Positions 26,701 through 35,111 of a stretch of DNA of 64,000 bases are shown here, piece after piece; position 1 is the first letter of the stretch, and each line of letters starts with the position of its first letter. The DNA lies in contig SADC01001301.1 in the NCBI GenBank assembly GCA_004194705.1, positions 248,001 to 312,000 on the forward strand, written 5' to 3'. Below the pieces are notes generated by a model. That model had not been told where the DNA came from. It saw nothing but the letters and a program-made list of their open reading frames with translations, and did not search any database. The position numbers and the translations under genes are program-made. This DNA is from Ditylenchus dipsaci (taxonomy: Eukaryota; Nematoda; Chromadorea; Rhabditida; Anguinidae).

Positions 26701-28265
26701 CTAAAAAGATCTCGGTTTTTTAAAAGGGTCCATAACCCATTACAATTCCCCTTTCAAGACAGCCCGTAATACTTTTTCATTGCTTTTCTGGTCCTTTCAT
26801 GCCGAAATTATTGCATAAAAATGATTTTCAGACACTCCTAAAAATCATGGTTTTTAGGGGGGGGGGGGGCGGGCGGGTGGGTTGCGATATCGTATATGAC
26901 AGTAGGTCAATTATTGGGGTGGAGGGGTATATTACAGTAGCCTTTTGGGGGGGGGGTGGTTGGGTTGTATATTACAGTAGCCCCTTCCGGTATTTGAAAT
27001 TGAAGGTATAAGTTTTCTTTTGTCAATTCATCTGAAAAATTTCGTCTTAGCAATGCATTTTTTTCACTCTATTCAATAGAAAATCGGCAGGCCCACGAAA
27101 GGTGTAATAATAATTTGGTCATATGGTGCCATTGAAAAGTAAGGTCTTTATTCTGGGAAACCCTGTAGAAGAAAAATATAACATTCGAAGATTTAAATCA
27201 TAATTACACTTCTCACCGCTTACTTGCCACGTAAATCAAGATTATACGCGAAAAGAGACTATTGTCGGATAGATGCCATTGGCAAAGTGATCTAATTGGC
27301 GGAAAGATTCCATTGGCGAAAAGATGCATTGGCGGACTGATTTCATTGGCGAAAAGATTCTATTGGCGAAAAGATGCCATTGGCGAAAAGATGCATTGGC
27401 GATCTGATTTCATTGGCGAAAAGATGCCATTGGCGAAAAGATCGCATTGGCGAAAGTTTCATTGGCGAAACGATTACGCCCCAGATGAAGTTCTTGCATA
27501 CTACATTACGCCTAAGCCTTTTTAGCTGCGAAAAAACGATGTTTGTGTAAAAAGACACTTATCAACAACAATACACACATTTGGCATATAAACAAGGTGT
27601 CAAACAAAGCCCCCTAACTAAGGTAATCTAGAAAAAGATCTCTCCGGAATGTAAAATAATAAAAAAGTTACAGCAATTTCAAAATGATTTAAAAATTTTG
27701 CACCACCCTACATATTTAACATTAAACTAAAGAAGGCTTTGAAATTATGCAACCTCATCAATATATCTTTGTGGCACTTCACCTAATACTAGAGCTGCTA
27801 GTTGGGGAAAACATAATCTACAATACTTCTGCGTAAATAAAAATTTAGTTTTTTCAAAAATAATTTACCGACACTCTCCTCCGACCACAAAACAAGATAT
27901 CAGCTGATCTAGGATCCGGGTCGACTTCAAGGACGAGAATTTAGTGTCCGGTTGGAGCATAAATGGAATTGTTGTTTTGTTGTTCTCATCAGGTTTTCTG
28001 AACAACTTATAATAACAGAATTAAGCCTACGTCAATAATCTTACATGACAGATGTGGAAGGCATTTCTTCTGTGTCACTTTCTGACGACTCCTCTTTACC
28101 AGATTTTTTCTGACTGTCAAATAGACGTTGGAGGTTTTCCATGAGTTGATCTGAGGAAGAATTTTCAGACTGGGATGGACTAAGGGAGGACGAGGTGGAG
28201 TATTGTGGTTGTAGATGTTGACGGTCTTCTGGTGCTAATAGATGCACGCCATTAGTAAGACTCAT
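20748..28265 (-). CDS. SKI: Ski/SnoN family transcriptional corepressor
   Basis: Seven coding exons splice in frame on the minus strand: 28265-28045 (Ser-rich start), 27997-27869, 27817-27754, 24170-24063, 22506-22408, 21187-21081 and 20853-20748. The Ski/Sno/Dac DNA-binding-like domain reads LISCFVVGGECRLCFPQL, then LSDLHIVNIMASKEQLQVL, then TKSNAERLIASC. The SAND-like zinc region follows with HDCFGGCSG, CIECSDC, CRHSHS and CHWGFDSSNW, holding the expected Cys/His ligands. Ski and SnoN repress Smad-mediated TGF-beta/BMP transcription in the nucleus. I favour Ski/SnoN over SKOR because of CFVVGGE-x-RLC. The protein may stop shortly after 20748 by reading on to a TAA about 40 bases later, or may splice to a C-terminal coiled coil that I did not find. 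The start used is an ATG inside the first exon; an upstream coding exon is possible (see 29036-29182). Confidence 0.85.
21310..21428. mobile_element. ACCGTAT-family MITE in a Ski intron
   Basis: The ends ATCGTATTTTCTCTAATAGA and TCTATTATAGAGAATACGGT are inverted copies, about 119 bases apart. Confidence 0.75.
21850..22385. repeat. Long palindrome in a Ski intron
   Basis: The left arm (CTCGAGAATCAGTCATAACT ... TTCTTCGACACCAAACTATT-type sequence ... TTGCTCGATTGAACAGAAAG) returns inverted and diverged up to about 22385. It has no coding capacity and is probably an old non-autonomous element. Confidence 0.6.
22553..24045. mobile_element. Fold-back element with GCGATGAGTTTTG words
   Basis: The outer ends ACATCGAAGAGCGAATATTTT (about 22554) and the inverted copy ending near 24042 define about 1.5 kb. 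Near the right end (23780-23960) lies a tandem array of about ten variants of GGCGATGAGTTTTGC / ATCGATGAGTTTTGC. The inner edge of the array carries AAAAGTGTGACGGACACA, which is also found in the element at 28513. A left-arm array is not evident. It ends just short of Ski coding exon 24170-24063. Confidence 0.55.
24615..24840. repeat. Hairpin with ATCTAACGTTAA ends
   Basis: The arm ATCTAACGTTAAGTCCAGCT ... CTTCAACTTGAGAGGTGGAG returns inverted, ending AACGTTAGAT at 24840. Its right end supplied part of the target site of the neighbouring fold-back element. Confidence 0.75.
25945..26115. repeat. GGCGCC-rich island inside the fold-back element
   Basis: Two units of about 54 bases with GCACCGGGCGCCGAACCGGG are followed by clustered GGCGCC palindromes (GAGCGCCGGCGCCAGCGCCG). 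It is strikingly GC-rich in an AT-rich setting. Frames through it read as Arg/Ala/Gly repeats and are not credible proteins. Confidence 0.8.
26625..26990. repeat. Inverted repeat of poly-C / poly-G words
   Basis: The left side has CTACTGTAATATAACCAAAC followed by runs of 9-13 C. The right side has runs of 10-13 G with TATATTACAGTAG, repeated twice. The two sides are inverted copies and each could form G-rich secondary structure. Confidence 0.7.
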
Positions 28266-28512
28266 AGCAATGCTCACACAACCAACTACCTGCAAACACA
28301 AATTGATTGTTTCTTAGCTACATTTTGAAGGTACCAAAATCGGACTAATTAAGATTTTTCAAGTTTCAGCTCTAACGCGTATACCGTATTTCCTGTAATA
28401 AGGCGGCATGCCGTCTTATTTTTCAAACCCCTGAAAATCCGAAAAATTTGAATTCAATCTCGAGATTTTCGGGTGCTCAACCAAAATCTAAAAATTAGAA
28501 TCGGTAGAGCTC

Positions 28513-29458
28513 GGGACACGGTCATTTCCCCGAAAAATCATTTCCCCGAAAAGTACGTTTCCCCGAAAAGTTCATTTCCCTGAAAAGTTCATTTCCCCGA
28601 AAAGTGTCATTTCCCCGAAAAGTATCATTTCCCCGAAAAAATTTGAATCTCTATATAGTATTTTTGTCGGTTGTGTCCGTCACACTTTTGACTTCGGAGG
28701 CGAAAAATGTGTCGTAGATAGGAAAATTATTTTGTCGCTAATCCTATCGTGTTCTCCAGAATGTAAGCTTTTGTTTGAAAATAAGATCGTCGAGAAATAC
28801 GCATTCTAAGAGGGGCATTTGCTGATAAACTCGCAATCCTAATTGAACAAAATAGTTAAGCTAAGGAATTTATTGTGTAATACAACAAAAAATCAAGACA
28901 AATAAGAAGTTTTCAAATATCATTCATAACATAATTGTTAGCTAACCCTTTCAAAAATCCTATTCCTATTAGAGTTTGACCGAAGAAAGACCTGAACAAA
29001 GTCATCAGTATTTAAAGTAATATCAAATCTGTTACCGCCTGGATAACAGTTACTGGCACCGCAGTTGCCTGATTGTTTGCCTGTACCACCGCTTCCTCTT
29101 GCTCTTGTTCATCACTCTCATTGATGTAAATATCATAGCCATCGTCTACCTCTTCTAACACTCTTTGCACCATACTAGCCATAGCTGGAAACAATTCTAA
29201 AAACTTGTCATGGAAAGCAGCATATAAAAAGAGGACGAACAAGCAGAAGTAACAGACAAGACGAAACATCACATCGATATTTATCCGTTTAACAAAATTC
29301 TGTTCATAACACAACTTTATTCAAATAATGAATATTTTCAGGGAAACAAACTTTTCGGGAAATGATAATTTTCGGGGAAATGAACTTTTCGGGAAATGAA
29401 CTTTTCGGGGAAACGTACTTTCGGGGAAATGAACTTTTCGGGGAAACGATACGTACCC
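28513..29458. mobile_element. Fold-back element with CATTTCCCCGAAAAG words, 9-base TSD
   Basis: The ends GGGACACGGTCATTTCCCCG (left) and GGGTACGTATCGTTTCCCCG (right, minus strand) are similar inverted repeats. Both arms are tandem arrays of CATTTCCCCGAAAAGT (28525-28640 and 29340-29450). A perfect direct repeat GTAGAGCTC flanks it (28504-28512 and 29459-29467), and removing the element restores the MITE sequence. The core includes GTGTCCGTCACACTTTTG and the candidate exon at 29036-29182. Confidence 0.8.
29036..29182 (-). other. Candidate 5' coding exon of Ski inside a transposon
   Basis: An ATG at 29182 opens MASMVQRVLEEVDDGYDIYI then an acidic NESDEQEQEE stretch, ending at a GT donor (GCG-GTAACA) at 29036. 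Joined in phase 0 to an acceptor at 28289 it reads into the first Ski exon without a stop. The frame is also open upstream to 29314 with a hydrophobic stretch. It may be a true Ski exon captured or surrounded by the fold-back element, an exonised TE piece, or the end of a TE-encoded protein. Phase agreement alone happens by chance one time in three. Confidence 0.35.
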
Positions 29459-30455
29459 GTAGAGCTCGTGGGAGTTAAGAAAACGCATCAAACAGGTAAC
29501 CAAAATATTTACTCTGCTTCGAGATATAGACCCTCGAAGTTGGGGGTGCCGCCTTATTAGAGGGTGCCGCCTTATTACAGGAAATACGGTAACTCAAAAA
29601 ACACAGTGGTAAAATCCTTTATAACCAAAAGTCTTCCATATTTCTAAACGAAAAATAGGAAATGTACATGTTCCTTATAAAAATGAACACGGGACTCAGC
29701 AACAAAAATAGCAAAATTAAATTCAATAAATAATCTTGTTGACGCACATTTTGGGCGTTCACTTTTATTTGGAAATCTTTTTCCTGACATGTCAACATAT
29801 TTATTTATTCGAGTTGTAGATCTGGTTTTTGCATCAATATTTATAACATAAAACATTTTTTGGAAATAACACTGCCAAAGTACAATACTTAGTTATTTTT
29901 GTGAGTATTTTAGAGTGCTCATAGAATAGCAATTGTGGTTTTTATGAAAACTAAAAATGGCTGCATATGTCTCTGACACTGCTTGTCACTGCTTGTCATG
30001 ACACTGCTTGTTGTGAGTGTAGAATAGTAAATGAAAGACAAGGTTAACCCATTGTTGCCGACTGGTAAAAAAGTTTATCAAAAGTCACCTTACTCTGAAT
30101 AGTTTTGAAATTTGGCGATAATTTTTGTTCAGTAAAAAGCATTGTGTGTTTATATAGTTTTTGGTCCTCTTTTAGAACGGAAATGATATTTTTAATTAGG
30201 GTAGCTTGCCAAACGCTCAACGTCGATTGTCAGGTATGAGCACTGGGTTGACTACGAAAAAACTGATAATATTTTTAATACAAAAAATGTTTTTCATATT
30301 GAAAAATACATATTTGTATATTGTATATCAACAAGGGAAACAACAGAGTACATACGTGAGAAAAAACAAACATGAGAAGAAACTGGCGGTGAGAAGGTGA
30401 AGCAAATTACAAAACAAACAAAGAAGTTTCATTACAAGTGCTTCTCATCCTAGTG

Positions 30456-30590
30456 TTCATAGGCGTACCCAGGATTTCTGACGGGGGGGGGGCTAAATAG
30501 GTTAAAAATACTGACACGGGGGGGCAATAGCCCGGCTAGCCACCTACACCCCCCCCCCCCACCGCCTCCTCTGAGTACACCTATGCTCAT
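30456..30590. mobile_element. Short element, AGGCGTACCCAGG end and poly-G/C core
   Basis: The ends CATAGGCGTACCCAGGATTT and the inverted TGAGTACACCTATG enclose G runs and C runs in inverted order. It is related to copies at 54836 and 63650, whose CAGAGGCGTAGCCAG end resembles hAT termini. Confidence 0.65.
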
Positions 30591-30754
30591 ATTGGTATAA
30601 TATTTTCAGTGAGCGGGCGTATACATAAAGAAAACAGAAACAACAGTTCAAACAGAGTGAATTCAAAATAAAGTATTCCTGGGCTGTTCAAAGCCCCTCA
30701 ACCAACTTATCGAGCAATATAAAATAATAGGTAATTTTTTCAAGTTTTCTATAT

Positions 30755-31030
30755 GCAGTCAACCCTCGCTATAGTGACACCCTCGGGACCGGCCTTGGGG
30801 TGTCACTATAGTGGGGTCTTCAAAAAACTTCTTCAAAAGTTCTTCTTTCTCATATGGTGATACAGTCAACTGTCAATTTAATGTTAGTTTCCGTCTAGAA
30901 TCTAACACCCTTTAAATCCAAGTATTTTGACAATTCTGATGCGTCAGTCTGATGCAAGGAATCCAATTTTGCTGGTCAGAAGCTGGTCGAGGCGAAACTA
31001 TAGTATAGATTTAATATCTATAGATTTAAC
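30755..31030. mobile_element. Pogo-like MITE, left end
   Basis: It starts CAGTCAACCCTCGCTATAGT with GTGACACC words in both orientations, followed by the common interior (CTAACACCC-TTTAAATCC, GATGCGTCAG). The right end is not clear. Confidence 0.6.
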
Positions 31031-31185
31031 GCTGAAATTATTTTATTGGAAAAGTTGAATAAACGTTCACACATTTTTTATCTAAATCGAAAGTTGCAAG
31101 CCTTAAAGCAAAACTAAAAAGCTTCTTCAGAAACAACAGAAATTTATGAATTCGGTCAAGCCAGTCATTTGAATAATGCTTTTCA

Positions 31186-31545
31186 CTTATTTAAAAAAAT
31201 GTGTTTCAAAGACTCCTAAGTAATTTTTATATGCTTAAAACGATAAAAAAGTTATTTTCTATATTTTTCCACACAAAAAATGGTATTTAAAAAAATTTTT
31301 GACTCTTTGCCTTGGGGGACCAAGGCAAATTACCTTGTATTAAGGTATTCTACCCCGTTTCGGTCACTGGAGCTGAGCAAAAAGAGTCTCCTTATGCTTT
31401 TTTAATCAAAAGTCTTGCTCGGAATTATGTCTAAGGTAAGTGAGTGCGCGCATCTCTAACCAACCAAGCCCCCTGCGCCAACCATGTGAGCTATCGGGTC
31501 GCCCCAGACCTGTTTCTTATTCAAATAACACAGGGGAGAAATGCG
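31186..31545. repeat. Family-A repeat, truncated, joined to a tRNA-like piece
   Basis: It shares CGACTCCTAAGTAATTTTTA-like sequence, TTGCCTTGGGGGACCAAGGC and CTCGGAATTATGTCTAAGGT with the copy at 33486. After the half hairpin it runs into GAGCTATCGGGTCGCCCCAG, the inverted form of the tRNA-like piece at 40937. Confidence 0.65.
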
Positions 31546-31709
31546 TTTCTCAAGAAAAAAACAACAGGGGGAACCAAAGCTAAAATGTTAGAAATGCTGT
31601 TATTGTTCAATAAAATTTTTGACAGCATGGTTTTTTTTGTAAAAACTTTCGTCCGCACTTGGATGAAAAAAAAATCCCCCCCTCCTCAATGAGCGCCCCC
31701 GGCCCTATT

Positions 31710-31955
31710 CACTTTTAGGGGGCCACATTTTTAGCTTGGTCCCCCTGTTGTTTTTTTTTGAAAAATGCCTTGGTCCCCACTGTTGTTTTGGAGGTGGTCA
31801 TGGTCAAGGTGATCATGTTAACCATAATCACCATGATCACCATAATCACAGTATCAATATAACTATAATGGACAGGGGGACCAATGCATTTTTCAACAAA
31901 AAACAACAGGGGGACCAAGGCAAAAAAAGTGGCCCCCTAAAGGTGAATAGGGCCA
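31710..31955. repeat. Palindrome with CTTGGTCCCCCTGTTG motif
   Basis: The arms GGCCCTATTCACTTTTAGGG ... TTGGTCCCCCTGTTGTTTTT return inverted at 31890-31955. The loop has tandem ACCATGATC words also found at 6085-6150. Confidence 0.75.
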
Positions 31956-32516
31956 TAATAATGGCCTCCACTAGTAAGCCCCCCCCTGGAGGTCATCCAA
32001 AAAATAAGCGTCCCGGGTCGCTTTTTAGAGGAAATATGGTATGTCAGAACGGCCGCCTGTGCCTCCTCTTTCAAATAAGTGTAAGCTTTCTTATTTATGT
32101 ATTCCAAATCTAAGATTTTTGATAAAAAGAAACGATTATGTCATTTTTTTCAAAAGCTGTGTTTGTACTTAAATTTGCAAAATTCAGTGCAAAAAAGCTG
32201 CTTTTCGAGTTAACAGCACACACCATTCGACAGAGCGTGAGAAACTGAACCAGAAAATTGTTTTAGGTTTTAAAATGAAAGGTCTTTAGAGTGTAAAGCG
32301 ACAGTCATAAAAAGAATCGAAAAATTAGTCTGAAAAACACTTTGACGGAAAAGTTTCTTTTCGTTCAAAATACTCAAATTCGGACACTGAATTCGTGTTC
32401 AGCGTGGTTGATTTCCTTATTAGACTGCTCTTAAAACTTGAAATTTACCGTCATATTTACAATTCTGCTCGAGACAATAAATATACAAAAAAATTTAGTT
32501 TAAATTTAGTTTATTC

Positions 32517-33477
32517 TAGGGTTGTAGAATTCCCCGGAGAAATAAAAAACGGAGAATTCTTCGAAGAATTCTCCGGAGAATTCTCTAGAATTCTCCAAAA
32601 ATGGGAGAATTATTAACTTTTATCGAGCTTCGCATTTCAAAACCATTTTTTTGGCCAACACATAACAATTCAATAAATAGCATCCGCGAAGAAGTCAAAT
32701 TTCCTCTTCGAGGAAGTTGGGAGCGATATCTCCAGTTGCAAAAGCCTACAAAAAGCAAGGTCGAAGAAGAAAAATTAAGGAAAACAAAGCCTTGTCAACA
32801 AAATGTCCAGCTCCTCTTGATCGTCTTTTGAAGTGCTTTCGAACCAGTGCTTGATTGTTCCTAAATTTCGTTGAGACGAGATTTATGCCACTTCTGATAA
32901 ATTCGGAATCTTCGACTTTGGCGATAAACTTCGACTTCGACGAGCTGCAAGCCTCTTTGAGAAACGATCAATTTGCTTCCTAGCTTCAAAGTCTACCTTG
33001 TTGCAATTCTAAACTTTAACTTTTTTAGCATCAAGTTTAGCATCTTAGACCAAAAACAACCTCCAAGTGCTTCTCCATTTTAGCTGCATCTAACTTGTAA
33101 CGCTTGTTGCAAAACTTGGAGTAGCCCGCGATGACAGCATTTCCATTCTCATTCGTTTCTTGCTGCCGCTCAAATAGGTCCAGCACCAAGATAACGGTTT
33201 TTTCGACATCTGAGAAGATGATCAACAATAATTACAGGACGAAACAATTTATGGAGAAAGCAAAATAAAAGTTTGCAATAGCGCAAAACACGTCGTAAGT
33301 AAATGAGTAGATTGATTTTCTCGCAGCGAGATTCTCACCCGAAAACTTTTCGCTGCAATTTAAAAATTTTAATTTCTCCGGTTTTTCTTTGACGGAGAAA
33401 TAGGTCGGAGAATTCTGGAGAATTCTCGGAGAATTCTCCAGAGAATTCTCCGAAGAATTCTTCATTATCCAACCCTA
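32517..33477. mobile_element. Fold-back element with GGAGAATTCTCC words, 8-base TSD
   Basis: The ends TAGGGTTGTAGAATTCCCCG and inverted CAACCCTA are followed in each arm by overlapping GAGAATTCTC palindromes (32540-32600 and 33405-33465). A perfect direct repeat GTTTATTC flanks it (32509-32516 and 33478-33485). The core (about 800 bases) has no recognised domain. It shares its architecture, though not its sequence, with the elements at 24845 and 28513. Confidence 0.8.
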
Positions 33478-33485
33478 GTTTATTC

Positions 33486-34010
33486 ACTTATTTAAAAATA
33501 GTGTTTCAACGACTCCTAAGTAATTTTTATATGCTTAAAACGATAAAAAAGTTTTTTTCTGGCATTTTTCCACACAAAAATGGATATTAAAATTTTTTTT
33601 GTTTTTTTGCCTTGGGGGACCAAGGCAAATTACCTTGTATTAAGGTATTCTACCCCGTTTCGGTCACTGGAGCTGGGCGAAAAGAGTCTCTTTATGCATT
33701 TTAAATCAAGAGTCTTGCTCGGAATTATGTCTAAGGTAAGTGAGTGCGCGCATCTCTAACCAACCAAGCCCCTGCGCCCCGAAGGGGCGCAGGGGGCTTG
33801 GTTGCTTGGGGTTGAGATGCGCACACCCACATACCTTAGACACAAATCACTCGAAAGGGACTCTGGATGCATAAAAATGTATGCATAGCAGAGTTTCTTT
33901 ATGCGGTAGGCCCCAGTCAACAAAACTATGTTCAAATTCCATCTTTTGCTGTATCCAGGTACCCTTTCAGGTTGAATTGCCTTGGGGGACCAAGGCAATC
34001 CTTGATTTCT
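33486..34010. repeat. Family-A repeat, most complete copy
   Basis: It holds the full central hairpin: CCAAGCCCCTGCGCCCCGAA followed by GGGGCGCAGGGGGCTTGG (33770-33805). Flanks carry ATGTCTAAGGTAAGTGAGTG, CACTCGAAAGGGACTCTGGA and GCCTTGGGGGACCAAGGC at both ends. Confidence 0.8.
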
Positions 34011-34141
34011 TGAACCAAATTAGCTTTTTGCCTATTAAAATTCAAATCTAGTTTGCATTTCATAATAATTGTTCGCAATCTGCAATATTATGAACAAATT
34101 TAAAAAATAAAAAAAACAATTTGATCATATGCAAAAGAAAA

Positions 34142-34236
34142 AAAACATTGTGAACATCCGAGAGTGAGAGTGGGAGTGAAATTGAGAGTGAGGTGCATTG
34201 TGAACACCTCCTTACTCTCACTCTCAGTATGTGAAC
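34142..34236. repeat. Small hairpin of CACTCT words
   Basis: GTGAACATCCGAGAGTGAGAG and CACTCTCAGTATGTGAACAG flank a short loop with GTGAACACC. The words match the arms of the element at 4761. Confidence 0.65.
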
Positions 34237-35111
34237 AGGCCATAAAATGAGGGAGCTTTTTCGAAATGCCCTGTAAACGTGTCAATTACGTGGACAGTAC
34301 CCGAACCACCTGGATGGTGGCCTGACCATCCGGAGGATACTTCCTAACCACCTGGATCGAGCTCAAACACCTAAATCGCACCCAGACCGTGAATGTAATA
34401 ATTTTCGTGAATGTAATAATTTTCCTATTGCTACTATAATTAAGCACCATTCACATCGTAGATTACAGTTTAACCTGTAGCGTGTACACCAGCTATTTCT
34501 ATAGATGGAGCTGTTACATCCATTTTAAAACTTAGTGATAGGTCTTCCTAGTTCCAAGAGATGGAGTTTAAAAGTATTGTCTGGTTTAAATAGCAACATC
34601 AGTAAAATTAATTTGGGCACAAAGAGCCCAACGTTACCATATTAGGTTTAAAGACCGAAAAGATGCTGATTCTTTGTATAGACAGAAACCGAACCTACAG
34701 CCCTGCCACAAATTATCGATTTAGACAACTGACTATAAAATGGTCATCTCTTTTGTTTTTCTATATTTTTTACTTCAAAACAAGTTGTACAGCAAGTCAA
34801 ATGGAATATATTCTAGTTGATGGTTGTTTTATCGATAGTATATACACTACAGCAACTACTATTATACTATGTTCATGCAGAGCCAATCAAAGTTTTTTTT
34901 GTTAGGGTTTGATTTGACTTCACACTTTACTTTGACTGGTATTTCAGAAGCATTTAAAAAAAGTCAAAGTCATTGGATTTTCACCCATGACTTTGACCTT
35001 ACCTTAGCCATTGACTTTGCTTGCGTGAACGAAGTCTTAGATAATAATAATGACTTATATTGACTAGTAATAGTAGTACTGGGTAAACAATGTAAAAATT
35101 GTTGATTATTC

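Larger units (their letters stand above)
24845..27482. mobile_element. Fold-back element with TTTTCGCCAATG arm words, 8-base TSD
   Basis: The ends GGGGCGTAATCGTTTCGCCA are perfect inverted copies. Both arms are tandem arrays of TTTTCGCCAATGNNATC-type words (24860-25070 left, 27270-27475 right), and the pairing continues through GCGAATAAGCGGTGAAAAGT. The element is flanked by a perfect direct repeat AGATGAAG (24837-24844 and 27483-27490). The core carries a GGCGCC-rich island, TTGCGCAAA words and C/G homopolymer repeats, but no recognisable transposase. An 8-9-base TSD fits the Mutator, hAT or P-type classes; the arms recall fold-back elements. Confidence 0.8.
24428..27672. mobile_element. Outer palindromic element hosting two insertions
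   Basis: Arms of about 185 bases (24428-24612 and 27491-27672) match as inverted copies, for example CTTTTTACACAAACATCG and GACACCTTGTTTATATG. The loop now contains a hairpin (24615-24840) and the fold-back element 24845-27482. Confidence 0.75.
28383..29590. mobile_element. ACCGTAT-family MITE split by a fold-back element
   Basis: The ends ACCGTATTTCCTGTAATAAG (28383) and its inverted copy (to 29590) are those of the common MITE. The normal interior is interrupted at 28513 by a second element, leaving the MITE body on both sides. Confidence 0.8.
29591..35111. other. Intergenic block between Ski and alpha-catulin
   Basis: No gene is recognised. The elements listed separately occupy much of it. 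The remaining stretches (29.6-30.4 kb, 34.2-35.1 kb) are AT-rich with no conserved frame. Confidence 0.6.
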
